Origin: Vagococcus fluvialis bH819
GTDB taxonomy: Bacteria; Bacillota; Bacilli; Lactobacillales; Vagococcaceae
DNA length: 64,000 nucleotides
Assembly: GCF_900163795.1 (NCBI RefSeq)
Contig: NZ_FWFD01000003.1
Span: forward strand, 248,001-312,000
Direction: 5' to 3'
Shown: piece by piece, positions 54,031 to 62,171 of the stretch
Numbering within the stretch: position 1 is the stretch's first letter
Layout: every line of letters starts with the position of its first letter
Notes under the pieces: generated by a model
What the model was told of the DNA's origin: nothing
Databases searched by the model: none
The model's input: the letters and a program-made list of their open reading frames with translations, nothing else
Position numbers and translations under genes: made by a program

Positions 54031-54080
54031 AAAAATGAGTTGCTCCTTAAATCTTAAATATTAAGGAGCAACTCATTTTT
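54031..54080. terminator. Bidirectional terminator
   Basis: A perfect 20-bp stem, from AAAAATGAGTTGCTCC with its complement ending in CATTTTT, and a 10-base loop. It separates converging pepO and the PepSY lipoprotein gene. Confidence 0.9.
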
Positions 54081-54087
54081 TATTTTT

Positions 54088-54690
54088 CTAATCATCTTGC
54101 CTTGTTTCTAGTACTTTACCTATTTTCGCATCTATTTTTACTTGCGTTTCTTTATGTCCATCTCTCACTTCGACCTCCCAAAAAGTCACACCTAACTCTT
54201 TTTCTAGTGTCCATTCTTCAGCTTTACCCACAGTCGCTTCTTTTTCAGCAATTTCTGTTACCTCATCGATTGTTTTAAGTCCGCTTAAATCTATTTTTTT
54301 ATCTTTATTTTGTCCGATATCTTCTTTGTCCAACTTCTCTGTTTTATCTTTTTTAATATCTTTAGTCACTGCGTTAAATTTCATCTCATAATCGTTAGAA
54401 TCATCCATTCCATCGATTTTATAAAAGAAATCTCCTCTAGTTGAATCCAGTTGAATCGAGGTAATATCCGTTTTGGGATGTGCTTTCTCATAAATATCAC
54501 GAGCCTCTTCTAGAGTAATAATTTTTACTTCACTTATAGATTTTTGATTAGCTGAACTTTTTGTTTGAGACTCTCCATTTATTGAAGTTTGCGTTGTTTC
54601 TGTCACAGGCTTTTTGACTTCTGTTTGGGAACATCCTGCCATAACGCCTAATAACACTGTGCTGATACCTACTAATAATATTTTTTTCAT
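54088..54690 (-). CDS. PepSY-domain lipoprotein
   Basis: 200 residues: lipobox VMAGC near residue 19, then two PepSY-like domains (about 55-125 and 130-200; IITLEEARDIYEKAHP and EVTEIAEKEATVGKAEEW starts). PepSY proteins of this kind are thought to bind or inhibit peptidases or sense peptides at the surface. The ATG at 54690 follows GGAGAGAT. It lies downstream of a histidine kinase gene, so it may be the sensor partner or a target of the two-component system. Confidence 0.85.
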   Translation of the reverse strand: MKKILLVGISTVLLGVMAGCSQTEVKKPVTETTQTSINGESQTKSSANQKSISEVKIITLEEARDIYEKAHPKTDITSIQLDSTRGDFFYKIDGMDDSNDYEMKFNAVTKDIKKDKTEKLDKEDIGQNKDKKIDLSGLKTIDEVTEIAEKEATVGKAEEWTLEKELGVTFWEVEVRDGHKETQVKIDAKIGKVLETRQDD

Positions 54691-54803
54691 TTTTATCTCT
54701 CCATTCAAATTTTATTTATCTCTCTTTGATACACCTATCTTACCAAGAGAAAGCTTCTAATAAATCAAGTTTGGATAAACGCTAGATGAAGTTTTCTTCA
54801 TTT

Positions 54804-56135
54804 TTATTTCATCTTAGGTAAATAAAACTCAAAAACCGTTCCTTTTGGATGGTTATCTTCAATGATAATCTCACCTTTGTAACGTTGAACTATTTTTTTT
54901 ACAATTGAAAGACCAATTCCAGATCCCTCAATATGGCTTGCCCTTGCGTTGTCTACTCGGTAAAAACGATCAAAAACTTGTTTTTTATTATCCTCGGAAA
55001 TTCCGATTCCTTCATCAGTAACGCTAAAAATTATCTGCCTTTGTTTTTCTTTTAGGGAAACATGAATCACTGATTCTTTAGGAGAATACTTGATTCCATT
55101 TTCAATTATATTTTGAAACAACTGCTCCATATCACCAGAGTAACCCTCAAACATTATTTCTGATTCTATATTGTTTATTATTTCCCTTTCATATAAAACC
55201 GCTAACTTTTCTACTTCATGTAGCAAAATACTTGATAGATTAATGGTTTCTTTAGGTGCATTCATTTCTTGTTTTTCTAGGATTAATAATTGATTGCTTA
55301 ATTTTTCTAAGCGTTTCGATTCCTTATCAATAAATTCAACCGATTCTGGTATTATCTCCGGATGGGCTTCTCCACGTCTTCTGATTAACTGTACATGACC
55401 ACGAATAGCAGCTACAGGTGTTCGTAAATCATGAGAAGCGTTAGTAATAAACTGTTTTTCTCTTTCCATAGCTTCTCTCTGCTCAATTAATAATTGATTA
55501 AATGACGTAGCTACTTCCGTCATTTCAATCGGATCATTGGGTACTGTTAAAAATTCTTCACCTAAGCTATTTATCTGATTAATCTCTGTTGCCATCTGAC
55601 TTAACTTCATGCTCCATTTCTGCACACTCCAATAAATTAAGAAACCACCTAAAATAACAGCTAATACATTAAGGACTAAACCAATTATCAACATCCCAAA
55701 AGCTAATTCAATCGCTGTTTCTGCACTAATTGCAAGTTGAACATTAAAATTTTCAAATTCTTGATTCTTAACAAAATAAATGCCTTCCTCACTAAAGATA
55801 ATGGGCTTTAAAAAAGGAATAGATTTTCCATGATAGAGTTTTTTAAATATTTTTTGGCTATCTTTTGAATAAAAAGTTTCTCCTACTCTTGTTTGAACGA
55901 TTAAAGCATCATCATCTTTTTCAGAGATAAATTTATCCACACTATACTCCCAATCTGTTTGCTGTCCAGACTCTTTTTTTAAGCTACTCATCACTTCAGT
56001 TGCTTTATTTTCTAAAAATTCATAAACAAAAGTCGAAGCCGCCATTAAAAAAAAGAGATTCATAACAAATAACACACCTAAGAAAATACTGATAAATCGT
56101 TTAGTTAACTGATACTGTGCTGTTTTTCTATTCAT
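54804..56135 (-). CDS. Sensor histidine kinase
   Basis: 443 residues: two membrane helices (about 11-35 and 145-175) flank an extracytoplasmic sensor of about 110 residues. A HAMP region, a dimerisation domain with phospho-His in ITNASHDLRTPVAAIRG (about residue 240) and an ATPase domain with NIIENGIKYSP and GSGIGLSIVKKIV follow. It phosphorylates the response regulator at 56128. The ATG at 56135 overlaps the regulator stop. The signal is unknown. Confidence 0.94.
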   Translation of the reverse strand: MNRKTAQYQLTKRFISIFLGVLFVMNLFFLMAASTFVYEFLENKATEVMSSLKKESGQQTDWEYSVDKFISEKDDDALIVQTRVGETFYSKDSQKIFKKLYHGKSIPFLKPIIFSEEGIYFVKNQEFENFNVQLAISAETAIELAFGMLIIGLVLNVLAVILGGFLIYWSVQKWSMKLSQMATEINQINSLGEEFLTVPNDPIEMTEVATSFNQLLIEQREAMEREKQFITNASHDLRTPVAAIRGHVQLIRRRGEAHPEIIPESVEFIDKESKRLEKLSNQLLILEKQEMNAPKETINLSSILLHEVEKLAVLYEREIINNIESEIMFEGYSGDMEQLFQNIIENGIKYSPKESVIHVSLKEKQRQIIFSVTDEGIGISEDNKKQVFDRFYRVDNARASHIEGSGIGLSIVKKIVQRYKGEIIIEDNHPKGTVFEFYLPKMK

Positions 56136-56826
56136 TAGAATCATTCCTTAACACATATCCTACACCTCTCACTGTTTGAATCATCTGGCCAAAAGTGTTA
56201 GCCCCTAATTTATTTCGTAGAGTTCTGATATAAACATCTACCACGTTTGTTTGTCCATCATAATCATAACCCCAGATTTCATTGAGTAATTCATCTCTTG
56301 TTTTAACAACTTCTGGCTCTTTCATTAATTCAAATAAAATTCCAAATTCTTTAGGTGTTAGTTCCACACTGTCATTTTCTAAATGAATTAAATGCTTAGC
56401 AATATCCATTGTGATTCCGTGATAAGTTAAGGATTGGATTTGACTGTCTTGTTTTTTTAATCGACGTTCAATCACTCGCATCCTAGCAAATAATTCTTCA
56501 ATCTCAAAAGGTTTTGTTAAATAATCATCCAATCCAGTATCTAAACCAATCACAATATCTGTCGTTTGATTTCTTGCGGTCATCATGATAATGGGCACAT
56601 CACTTTGTTTTCTAATACGTCTTGCTACAGTAATGCCATCATATATGGGCAACATCCAATCTAAAAGTAACATTTGTATATTTTCTTTTTCTGCTTGGTA
56701 CATCTCCAAAGCTTCCTGACCATCCTTAGCCCATAACACTTGATATCCTTCGAATTTTAGTTCAGTTTTTATAAAACTTGCTAAACTTTCTTCATCTTCC
56801 ACTAATAAAATAAATGAGTTACTCAT
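56128..56826 (-). CDS. OmpR-family response regulator
   Basis: 232 residues: receiver domain with phospho-Asp in LLLDWMLPIYDG (about residue 53) and KPF lysine, then a winged-helix DNA-binding domain with RTLRNKLG and VRGVGYVL. The ATG at 56826 follows GGAGTG; a longer frame starts at 56844. First gene of the two-component operon. Confidence 0.95.
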   Translation of the reverse strand: MSNSFILLVEDEESLASFIKTELKFEGYQVLWAKDGQEALEMYQAEKENIQMLLLDWMLPIYDGITVARRIRKQSDVPIIMMTARNQTTDIVIGLDTGLDDYLTKPFEIEELFARMRVIERRLKKQDSQIQSLTYHGITMDIAKHLIHLENDSVELTPKEFGILFELMKEPEVVKTRDELLNEIWGYDYDGQTNVVDVYIRTLRNKLGANTFGQMIQTVRGVGYVLRNDSNE

Positions 56827-56964
56827 ATCTTTCACTCCATTCAAACCTTATTTTCTTTAGTGTACTAGATTAAGCTTGCTTCTTCTATCTATTTGAAGTT
56901 TAAAAAAGTGAAAATTTCTTCATAATTGAAAGAGGTGAATAAAAAGGTGCTCTACTTCAAGAAA

Positions 56965-56996
56965 TAAAAAAAGACTGACAAAATAAAGTCAGCCTC
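56965..56996 (-). terminator. Terminator after ndk (GAGGCTGAC type)
   Basis: GGCTGAC and GTCAGTC flank an A/T loop on the minus strand, followed by a T7 run. Same stem core as at 32829 and 61986. Confidence 0.75.
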
Positions 56997-57013
56997 TATA
57001 CTTACTATTATTT

Positions 57014-57412
57014 TTAACCAAAGAAACGCTTAATCTCGATTTCTGCTGCTTCTTGACAATCAGAGGCATGGATGATATTTGATCCTGAAATAAAACCATA
57101 ATCAGCTCGAATTGTACCTGGTAATGCTTCTTGAGGATTAGTTGCCCCAACCATTTGTCTGACCGAAGCAATACCATGTTCTGCTTCTAAAATCAGACAA
57201 ACAACCGGACCAGAAATCATAAAGTCTACAACTTCTCTAAAAAAAGGTTTCGTTTTTAAATGAGCATAATGCTCCATAACGACTTCTTCCTTTAAAACAG
57301 TATGTTTCATCGCCTTGATCTCGAAACCTCGACGTTCAAAACGTGTAATAATCTCTCCAACTGCTTTTTGCCTTACACCATCCGGCTTAATAATAACTAA
57401 CGTTTCTTCCAT
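57014..57412 (-). CDS. ndk: Nucleoside diphosphate kinase
   Basis: 132 residues; balances NTP and dNTP pools by transferring the terminal phosphate through the catalytic His in SNIIHASDC (about residue 116). EETLVIIKPDGV and ATNPQEALPGTIR are family hallmarks. It is monocistronic with its own terminator. Confidence 0.96.
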   Translation of the reverse strand: MEETLVIIKPDGVRQKAVGEIITRFERRGFEIKAMKHTVLKEEVVMEHYAHLKTKPFFREVVDFMISGPVVCLILEAEHGIASVRQMVGATNPQEALPGTIRADYGFISGSNIIHASDCQEAAEIEIKRFFG

Positions 57413-57477
57413 TCATACATCCTCCTAAAATTTAAATAACATTTCAATTGTATGCGTTTTCATGATTTAAAGCAATA

Positions 57478-57507
57478 GGAAAAGGAATTAACTTAATAAT
57501 TCCTTTT
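57478..57507 (-). terminator. Terminator after the helicase gene
   Basis: AAAGGAATTA and TAATTCCTTT form a 10-bp stem with a 6-base loop, followed by TTCC on the minus strand; modest T content. Confidence 0.55.
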
Positions 57508-57514
57508 GTACATT

Positions 57515-58993
57515 TTATCTATTTCTTCTTAAATCTTTTTCGTAGTTACTTTCATTCGAACGACTCACTCGGCGAATACGTCCTTTAATCGGCATTGTTT
57601 GTAGTGTTTTTAAGACCATTTCACCTTTACCATTTAAAATTTCTACGAATGTTGAGATATCCATTAAGTTGATTACCCCAATGTCATCCCCTGTCATGCC
57701 ATCAATATTGCATAAAGCACCCACGACATCTCCAGGTCTCATTTTTGTTTTCTTACCAGCATTAATGTGGATTTTCATGATATCATCTTTGAAATCATGA
57801 CCTTTTTCTTTTTTTAGTGTAGGTTTTTGCGTTTGTTTCATATCAAATTCCATACGATATTTATCAACAATCGCTTTTGACGGTCGGTAAGCTTCTTCAA
57901 TCAACCGATCTTGTGATTCTAAAATTTCATTAAATTGAGCTTTATCACGGTAATTTACTAATGACAAGGCTTTACCACTGTTTTCAAATCTGGCAGTACG
58001 CCCGATTCTGTGGACATAAGTTTCTGCTTTTTCGGGTAAATCATAGTTTACAACCAAGCCAATATCAGCCACATCAATCCCACGCGCGGCTACATCTGTT
58101 GCGACTAAATGTCTGAAGTAACCACGTTTGAAGTCTTGAATCACAGAACTACGATCGCTTTGTTCCATACCACCATGTAGCATTTCTATTTTAACACCTG
58201 CTTTTTGAAGCTCATAAGTTAATTTATCAACCATGATTTTAGTATTACAGAAAATAATACTGCTCTCTGGATTTTCAACAACTAAAATATCTTTCATTGT
58301 TGATAATTTAGTATCTTCTTCGACACGGACGAATTGTTGAAAAATACGTTTTTTAGATTCTTCACTCACTTCGATTGCAACTGTTTGCGCTTTTTTTAAA
58401 TAGCGGTCAGCTAATGATGCAACACCTTTTGGCATAGTCGCTGAAAATAGAGCAGTTGTTCTATTATTAGGTAATTCTTTTAAAATTTGTTCTACTTGTT
58501 CTATGAATCCCATCGCAAACATTTCATCGGCTTCATCGATAATCACTGTTTTAATTTTAGTTAAATCAATCGATCCTCTTTCGATATGGTCAAACAATCG
58601 CCCTGGTGTCGCAACCACTACATGGGTTCTTTGATTTAAATTTTTAACTTGTGATTGGTAAGAACTTTTACCAAACAACGCTTCTACTTTGATTCGTTTG
58701 TAACGACCAATATTAAAAATTTCTTCTTTAATTTGTGTCGCTAGCTCTCTTGTCGGTGTTAGGACTAAGGCTTGCGGTGCTCTTTCTTCCCACTCCACTA
58801 ACTCACAAATAGGGATACCAAAAGCAGCCGTTTTCCCACTACCTGTTTGAGATTTTACAATCACATCTTTTTTATTTAATAATAATGGTATGACTTCTTG
58901 TTGAACTTGGGTTGGTTTTGTATATTTCAAAACATCTAAGGCTTTGATGATTGATTCATCTAAAGGGTAATTCACAAAATAATTGGTACTCAT
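57515..58993 (-). CDS. dbpA: DEAD-box RNA helicase (DbpA/YxiN type)
   Basis: 492 residues: Q motif YTKPTQVQQEVIP, Walker A SQTGSGKTAAFG, VIDEADEMF (DEAD box), SAT, and a second RecA domain with HRIGRTAR. The C-terminal 75 residues form a DbpA RNA-binding domain (IHINAGKKTKMRPGDVVGAL), which in YxiN/DbpA targets hairpin 92 of 23S rRNA in ribosome assembly. The C-terminus is rich in Arg. Strong assignment. Confidence 0.92.
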   Translation of the reverse strand: MSTNYFVNYPLDESIIKALDVLKYTKPTQVQQEVIPLLLNKKDVIVKSQTGSGKTAAFGIPICELVEWEERAPQALVLTPTRELATQIKEEIFNIGRYKRIKVEALFGKSSYQSQVKNLNQRTHVVVATPGRLFDHIERGSIDLTKIKTVIIDEADEMFAMGFIEQVEQILKELPNNRTTALFSATMPKGVASLADRYLKKAQTVAIEVSEESKKRIFQQFVRVEEDTKLSTMKDILVVENPESSIIFCNTKIMVDKLTYELQKAGVKIEMLHGGMEQSDRSSVIQDFKRGYFRHLVATDVAARGIDVADIGLVVNYDLPEKAETYVHRIGRTARFENSGKALSLVNYRDKAQFNEILESQDRLIEEAYRPSKAIVDKYRMEFDMKQTQKPTLKKEKGHDFKDDIMKIHINAGKKTKMRPGDVVGALCNIDGMTGDDIGVINLMDISTFVEILNGKGEMVLKTLQTMPIKGRIRRVSRSNESNYEKDLRRNR

Positions 58994-59116
58994 TTAATCT
59001 ACATCCTTCAATTAAACAAGTAAAAATTGTGAGTCCTTCACTTGCCTAAATTTATTTTTTAGCTTCCACAGTGTACCACGTTTTTGTGAATAACACACGA
59101 GAAATGAGCAATAGGT

Positions 59117-60094
59117 TTAGACAAACATAAAATATTCATCTGGTTCTTCTTTGTTTTTCCGAATATTTATTAGAATATATTTGAAAGTATTTTCCATCTT
59201 AGGCTGCTCCAAAATTCTAAAAATAGAGGTAGCTTGATGACATGTTTCTAATCCTTTTTCCTCATCCTCAAAAATTAACTGATACCATCCCTCATAAAAT
59301 AAAAGACAAGTACTATTGGTTAAATCCATTTGATTTTTCAACATATTTCGAGCCAAAATCAGAGTTTCTTTCGCCCATACTTGGTGTCTAAAATTAGCAA
59401 AATAAGAAAAACTTGAGAAAATAATTTCTGATTTAAATTTCATTATGACATGGAACTGACTTTCTTTTTCTGTTCTATTAATTGCTAATGGTAACAGTTG
59501 ATAAATTTGTTCTGCTTTAAAAGTGAATAAAAACATCTTGAATAAAACTAATTCAAAAACACCCCAATCCTCTACTTTATATAAATAGGTAATCACTGGT
59601 TTAGACATTAAATTAATCTCTGCCGTTTCTATTTCAGTTGTTCTTTCTTTTCTATTATTCATATTGCCTTCATATGTGTAAATACAGATATCACAATAAA
59701 TGGAAATAAATCTTTGCCAACTTTTTTTAGAATTCATCTCTGTTTTGATTTTTTTCATCTCAATAATCCCAATTTCAAAACTCTTTTTTACCGCTTGATC
59801 ATTAACAGATAGTAACTTAGCGATATAATAATAAAATTCACTCGTCAAATAACCTCTCAAAATCTTAATATCTTCATTAAGTTTTGGATTCTCTTCTAGT
59901 TCTCTTAAATAAAAAAACTCCTCCACCGAGACATTAATATTATTAAGCAAACGTTCCATCCTATGAAGACTAATATTTGAGTTACCCTTTTCAAATTTAC
60001 TAATAAAAGAAACACTGTTTAACTCGTCTGAGACTTGCTCTAAGCTAAGTCCCCGATCTTTTCTAAGCTTTCTAAATAATTTCCCTTCATCCAT
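59117..60094 (-). CDS. Rgg/MutR-family transcriptional regulator
   Basis: 325 residues: helix-turn-helix at residues 1-60 (LRKDRGLSLEQVSDELNSVS) and a helical C-terminal domain like Rgg proteins, which respond to short hydrophobic peptides. It is divergent from the MFS gene at 60192 with 97 bp between the starts, so it probably controls that transporter. I found no obvious peptide-pheromone gene in the shared or flanking spacers. Confidence 0.85.
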   Translation of the reverse strand: MDEGKLFRKLRKDRGLSLEQVSDELNSVSFISKFEKGNSNISLHRMERLLNNINVSVEEFFYLRELEENPKLNEDIKILRGYLTSEFYYYIAKLLSVNDQAVKKSFEIGIIEMKKIKTEMNSKKSWQRFISIYCDICIYTYEGNMNNRKERTTEIETAEINLMSKPVITYLYKVEDWGVFELVLFKMFLFTFKAEQIYQLLPLAINRTEKESQFHVIMKFKSEIIFSSFSYFANFRHQVWAKETLILARNMLKNQMDLTNSTCLLFYEGWYQLIFEDEEKGLETCHQATSIFRILEQPKMENTFKYILINIRKNKEEPDEYFMFV

Positions 60095-60191
60095 CTCTTC
60101 ACCTTTTTTCCACTATAGTAGAATTATCTGATATCACTAGTTTACCTCACTTATACTTAACTTAACAAATAAATCAACGAGGTGAGCTAAT

Positions 60192-61448
60192 ATGAATACA
60201 TATTTAACTAATAAAGAATACCGTATTTTAACTAACGCAACTTTGCTTAATGCCATCGGAAATAGTCTTTTTAACATTGTTTTCATTGTCTATGCTAGTA
60301 CACTTCCATTTAATACCTTAGCAGTTTCACTTGCTTCTATTACAATTTTTATTCCAAGCCTCTTTCAACCTCTTGTTGGGCACTTAGCAGATCACACAAA
60401 AGAAAAATTAAAATGGAATATTTACTCTAGGTTAACTCAATTTTTACTCTTTAGTTTGCTTGCTTTTCTAATTTTATTGAAGCCCTCACTTTTACTATTT
60501 ATCATTTTACTTTTAATCAATGTTATCGCAGATTGTCTAGGTTTTTTCAGCAGTGCCATTCAATTACCGTTCATTAAAGAATTAGTAGATGAAAAGAATT
60601 TAAGAGATGTCATGGGTTTTCAAACTGCTCTTCAAACATTGATCCAGTTAATTTTTCAAGGGATAGGAGCCATATTAATTGTTCAATTAAATTATAATTT
60701 TTCTATCTTTGCCGGAATCAACGCTCTCACCTTTTTAATTGCAGCTCTTATAATTTTAACGCATTATTCACTTTTGAAACCATGGAATGATGCTTTAAAA
60801 GTAGAGAAAACAATGCAAACTAAAACGAATTCATTTACTAAAGATTTTAAAGAAGTTATTGCTTTATTAATGAAAAATCCTTATTTAAAAATGATTATTT
60901 TCTTCGCTATTTTAATCAACTTACTAACAAGTACCTCTGAATCACTTTTAAATATTTCACTTCTCACAAAGGAATATCTTTGGATTGGCAATTTGCCCAA
61001 TACAATTGCGCTGATAGGTATTTTTATTTCAGTCGGTGTTTTAACTGGTTCTTTATTCACTAAAGATTTCTTTAAAAATGTAAACAGTTCAATCGTTATT
61101 ACCTTAATATTGGCCAATACAACTCTTATTCCAATTTTTTTAATTTTAGTTCACTCTATCATTTTGGTTCTCTTGTCTCTTTTTACCCTAGGTTACCTTA
61201 TTGGGAAACTAAATCCTCGTGTATCAGCTTACATGATTAGTGAAGTACCTCAAGAAAAATTGGGTATTACAAGTGGTGTTTTTAGTACCTTAGTTTTGGC
61301 AGGAGCTCCTGTTGGACAACTTATTTTCTTAGGAACTGCTAATGTGGTGAATGATACTTTAAGTTGGATTCTTTATGGTGGAGTATCTATTGTTTTTCTA
61401 ATTATTTCGCTGACATCAAAAAATAAAAATAGGAAAAAAGAAGGTTAG
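60192..61448 (+). CDS. MFS transporter
   Basis: 418 residues with about twelve membrane helices. The loop motif HLADHTKEKLKWN between helices 2 and 3 resembles the MFS motif A (GxLaDrxxrk), and the family resembles macrolide/multidrug efflux of the MefA-like class. The start follows GAGGTGAG. Divergent from an Rgg regulator. The exported compound is unknown. Confidence 0.88.
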   Translation: MNTYLTNKEYRILTNATLLNAIGNSLFNIVFIVYASTLPFNTLAVSLASITIFIPSLFQPLVGHLADHTKEKLKWNIYSRLTQFLLFSLLAFLILLKPSLLLFIILLLINVIADCLGFFSSAIQLPFIKELVDEKNLRDVMGFQTALQTLIQLIFQGIGAILIVQLNYNFSIFAGINALTFLIAALIILTHYSLLKPWNDALKVEKTMQTKTNSFTKDFKEVIALLMKNPYLKMIIFFAILINLLTSTSESLLNISLLTKEYLWIGNLPNTIALIGIFISVGVLTGSLFTKDFFKNVNSSIVITLILANTTLIPIFLILVHSIILVLLSLFTLGYLIGKLNPRVSAYMISEVPQEKLGITSGVFSTLVLAGAPVGQLIFLGTANVVNDTLSWILYGGVSIVFLIISLTSKNKNRKKEG

Positions 61449-61501
61449 GACTTATTATCGCAAGGAGCTTTCTTTTGAATCCAAACCATTCTTATTTCAT
61501 T

Positions 61502-61951
61502 TTATTTTTCTTCTTGATTAACTATCTGTTGAAATACTTGTCTTTCACTAACAATCAATTCATTTAAAACAATGGGTGTCAATTGATTATTAATACTATC
61601 TTTAATTAGCCATTCAGTCGTTACTGTATCATGCCATTCAATCTCACTTTGATTTTCATCTGCTAATGATACCTCATAAATAAAATTAAGTTGTTGGTAA
61701 GGCAGATCTCCATAATAAAAAAGATTTTCAATACAAGCAACTAGTCGATTAACTGTAATTTTCAAGTGTGTTTCTTCATAAAATTCTCTAATGATTGCGT
61801 CTCCAGTCGTTTCCTTCGTTTTGATTGCTCCACCTGGTAAAGTTTTAACTCCATCTGATTCATTCGTTACTAACACTTTCCCATCAATTTCTAGTATGCC
61901 ACTCACTCTCACATCAAACTTGGTGTCGCCTATCATTGTTCTAGCGTCCAA
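61502..61951 (-). CDS. Nudix hydrolase
   Basis: 149 residues with a complete Nudix box, PGGAIKTKETTGDAIIREFY then EETH (Gx5Ex7REUxEE). Hydrolyses a nucleoside-diphosphate linked compound. The frame extends to 62005, but that region overlaps the terminator at 61986-62017. A TTG at 61951 sits six bases after GGAGGAGGG, so I use TTG. Confidence 0.85.
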   Translation of the reverse strand: MDARTMIGDTKFDVRVSGILEIDGKVLVTNESDGVKTLPGGAIKTKETTGDAIIREFYEETHLKITVNRLVACIENLFYYGDLPYQQLNFIYEVSLADENQSEIEWHDTVTTEWLIKDSINNQLTPIVLNELIVSERQVFQQIVNQEEK

Positions 61952-61985
61952 TATAATCCCTCCTCCAATATTTACTTTATTATAC

Positions 61986-62017
61986 CAAAAACGAGGCTGC
62001 TCCAAATGTCAGCCTCG
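61986..62017 (-). terminator. Terminator after the Cna_B adhesin gene
   Basis: GCGAGGCTG and CAGCCTCG on the minus strand form a stem with a 10-base loop and T5 tail, the third GAGGCTG-type terminator of the window. The upstream in-frame extension of the Nudix gene lies inside it. Confidence 0.8.
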
Positions 62018-62030
62018 CTTTTATTTATAC

Positions 62031-62157
62031 GAATAATTTTTAATAGTCAGGGGATAAAAAGTCTGCTCTCACGACAACTTCACCAAAAACGATCAATCAA
62101 AATGACTGATTGTTCGTTTTTGCCTCCAGTTGCTCAGAGCAAAACGACTTTTGCCCC
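62031..62157 (-). repeat. Dispersed palindromic repeat, complete copy
   Basis: On the minus strand it starts with GGTGGGGCAAAAGTCG, has an inner near-perfect stem (CAAAAACGAxCAATCA with its complement), then GGTGAAGTTGTCGTGAGAGC, and ends with CCCC and TATTAAAAATTATTC. The outer arms pair with each other. It lies between the adhesin stop codon (62172) and the terminator. The plus strand of 53862-53973 aligns along its whole length. Confidence 0.8.
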
Positions 62158-62171
62158 ACCCTTTCATGTTC

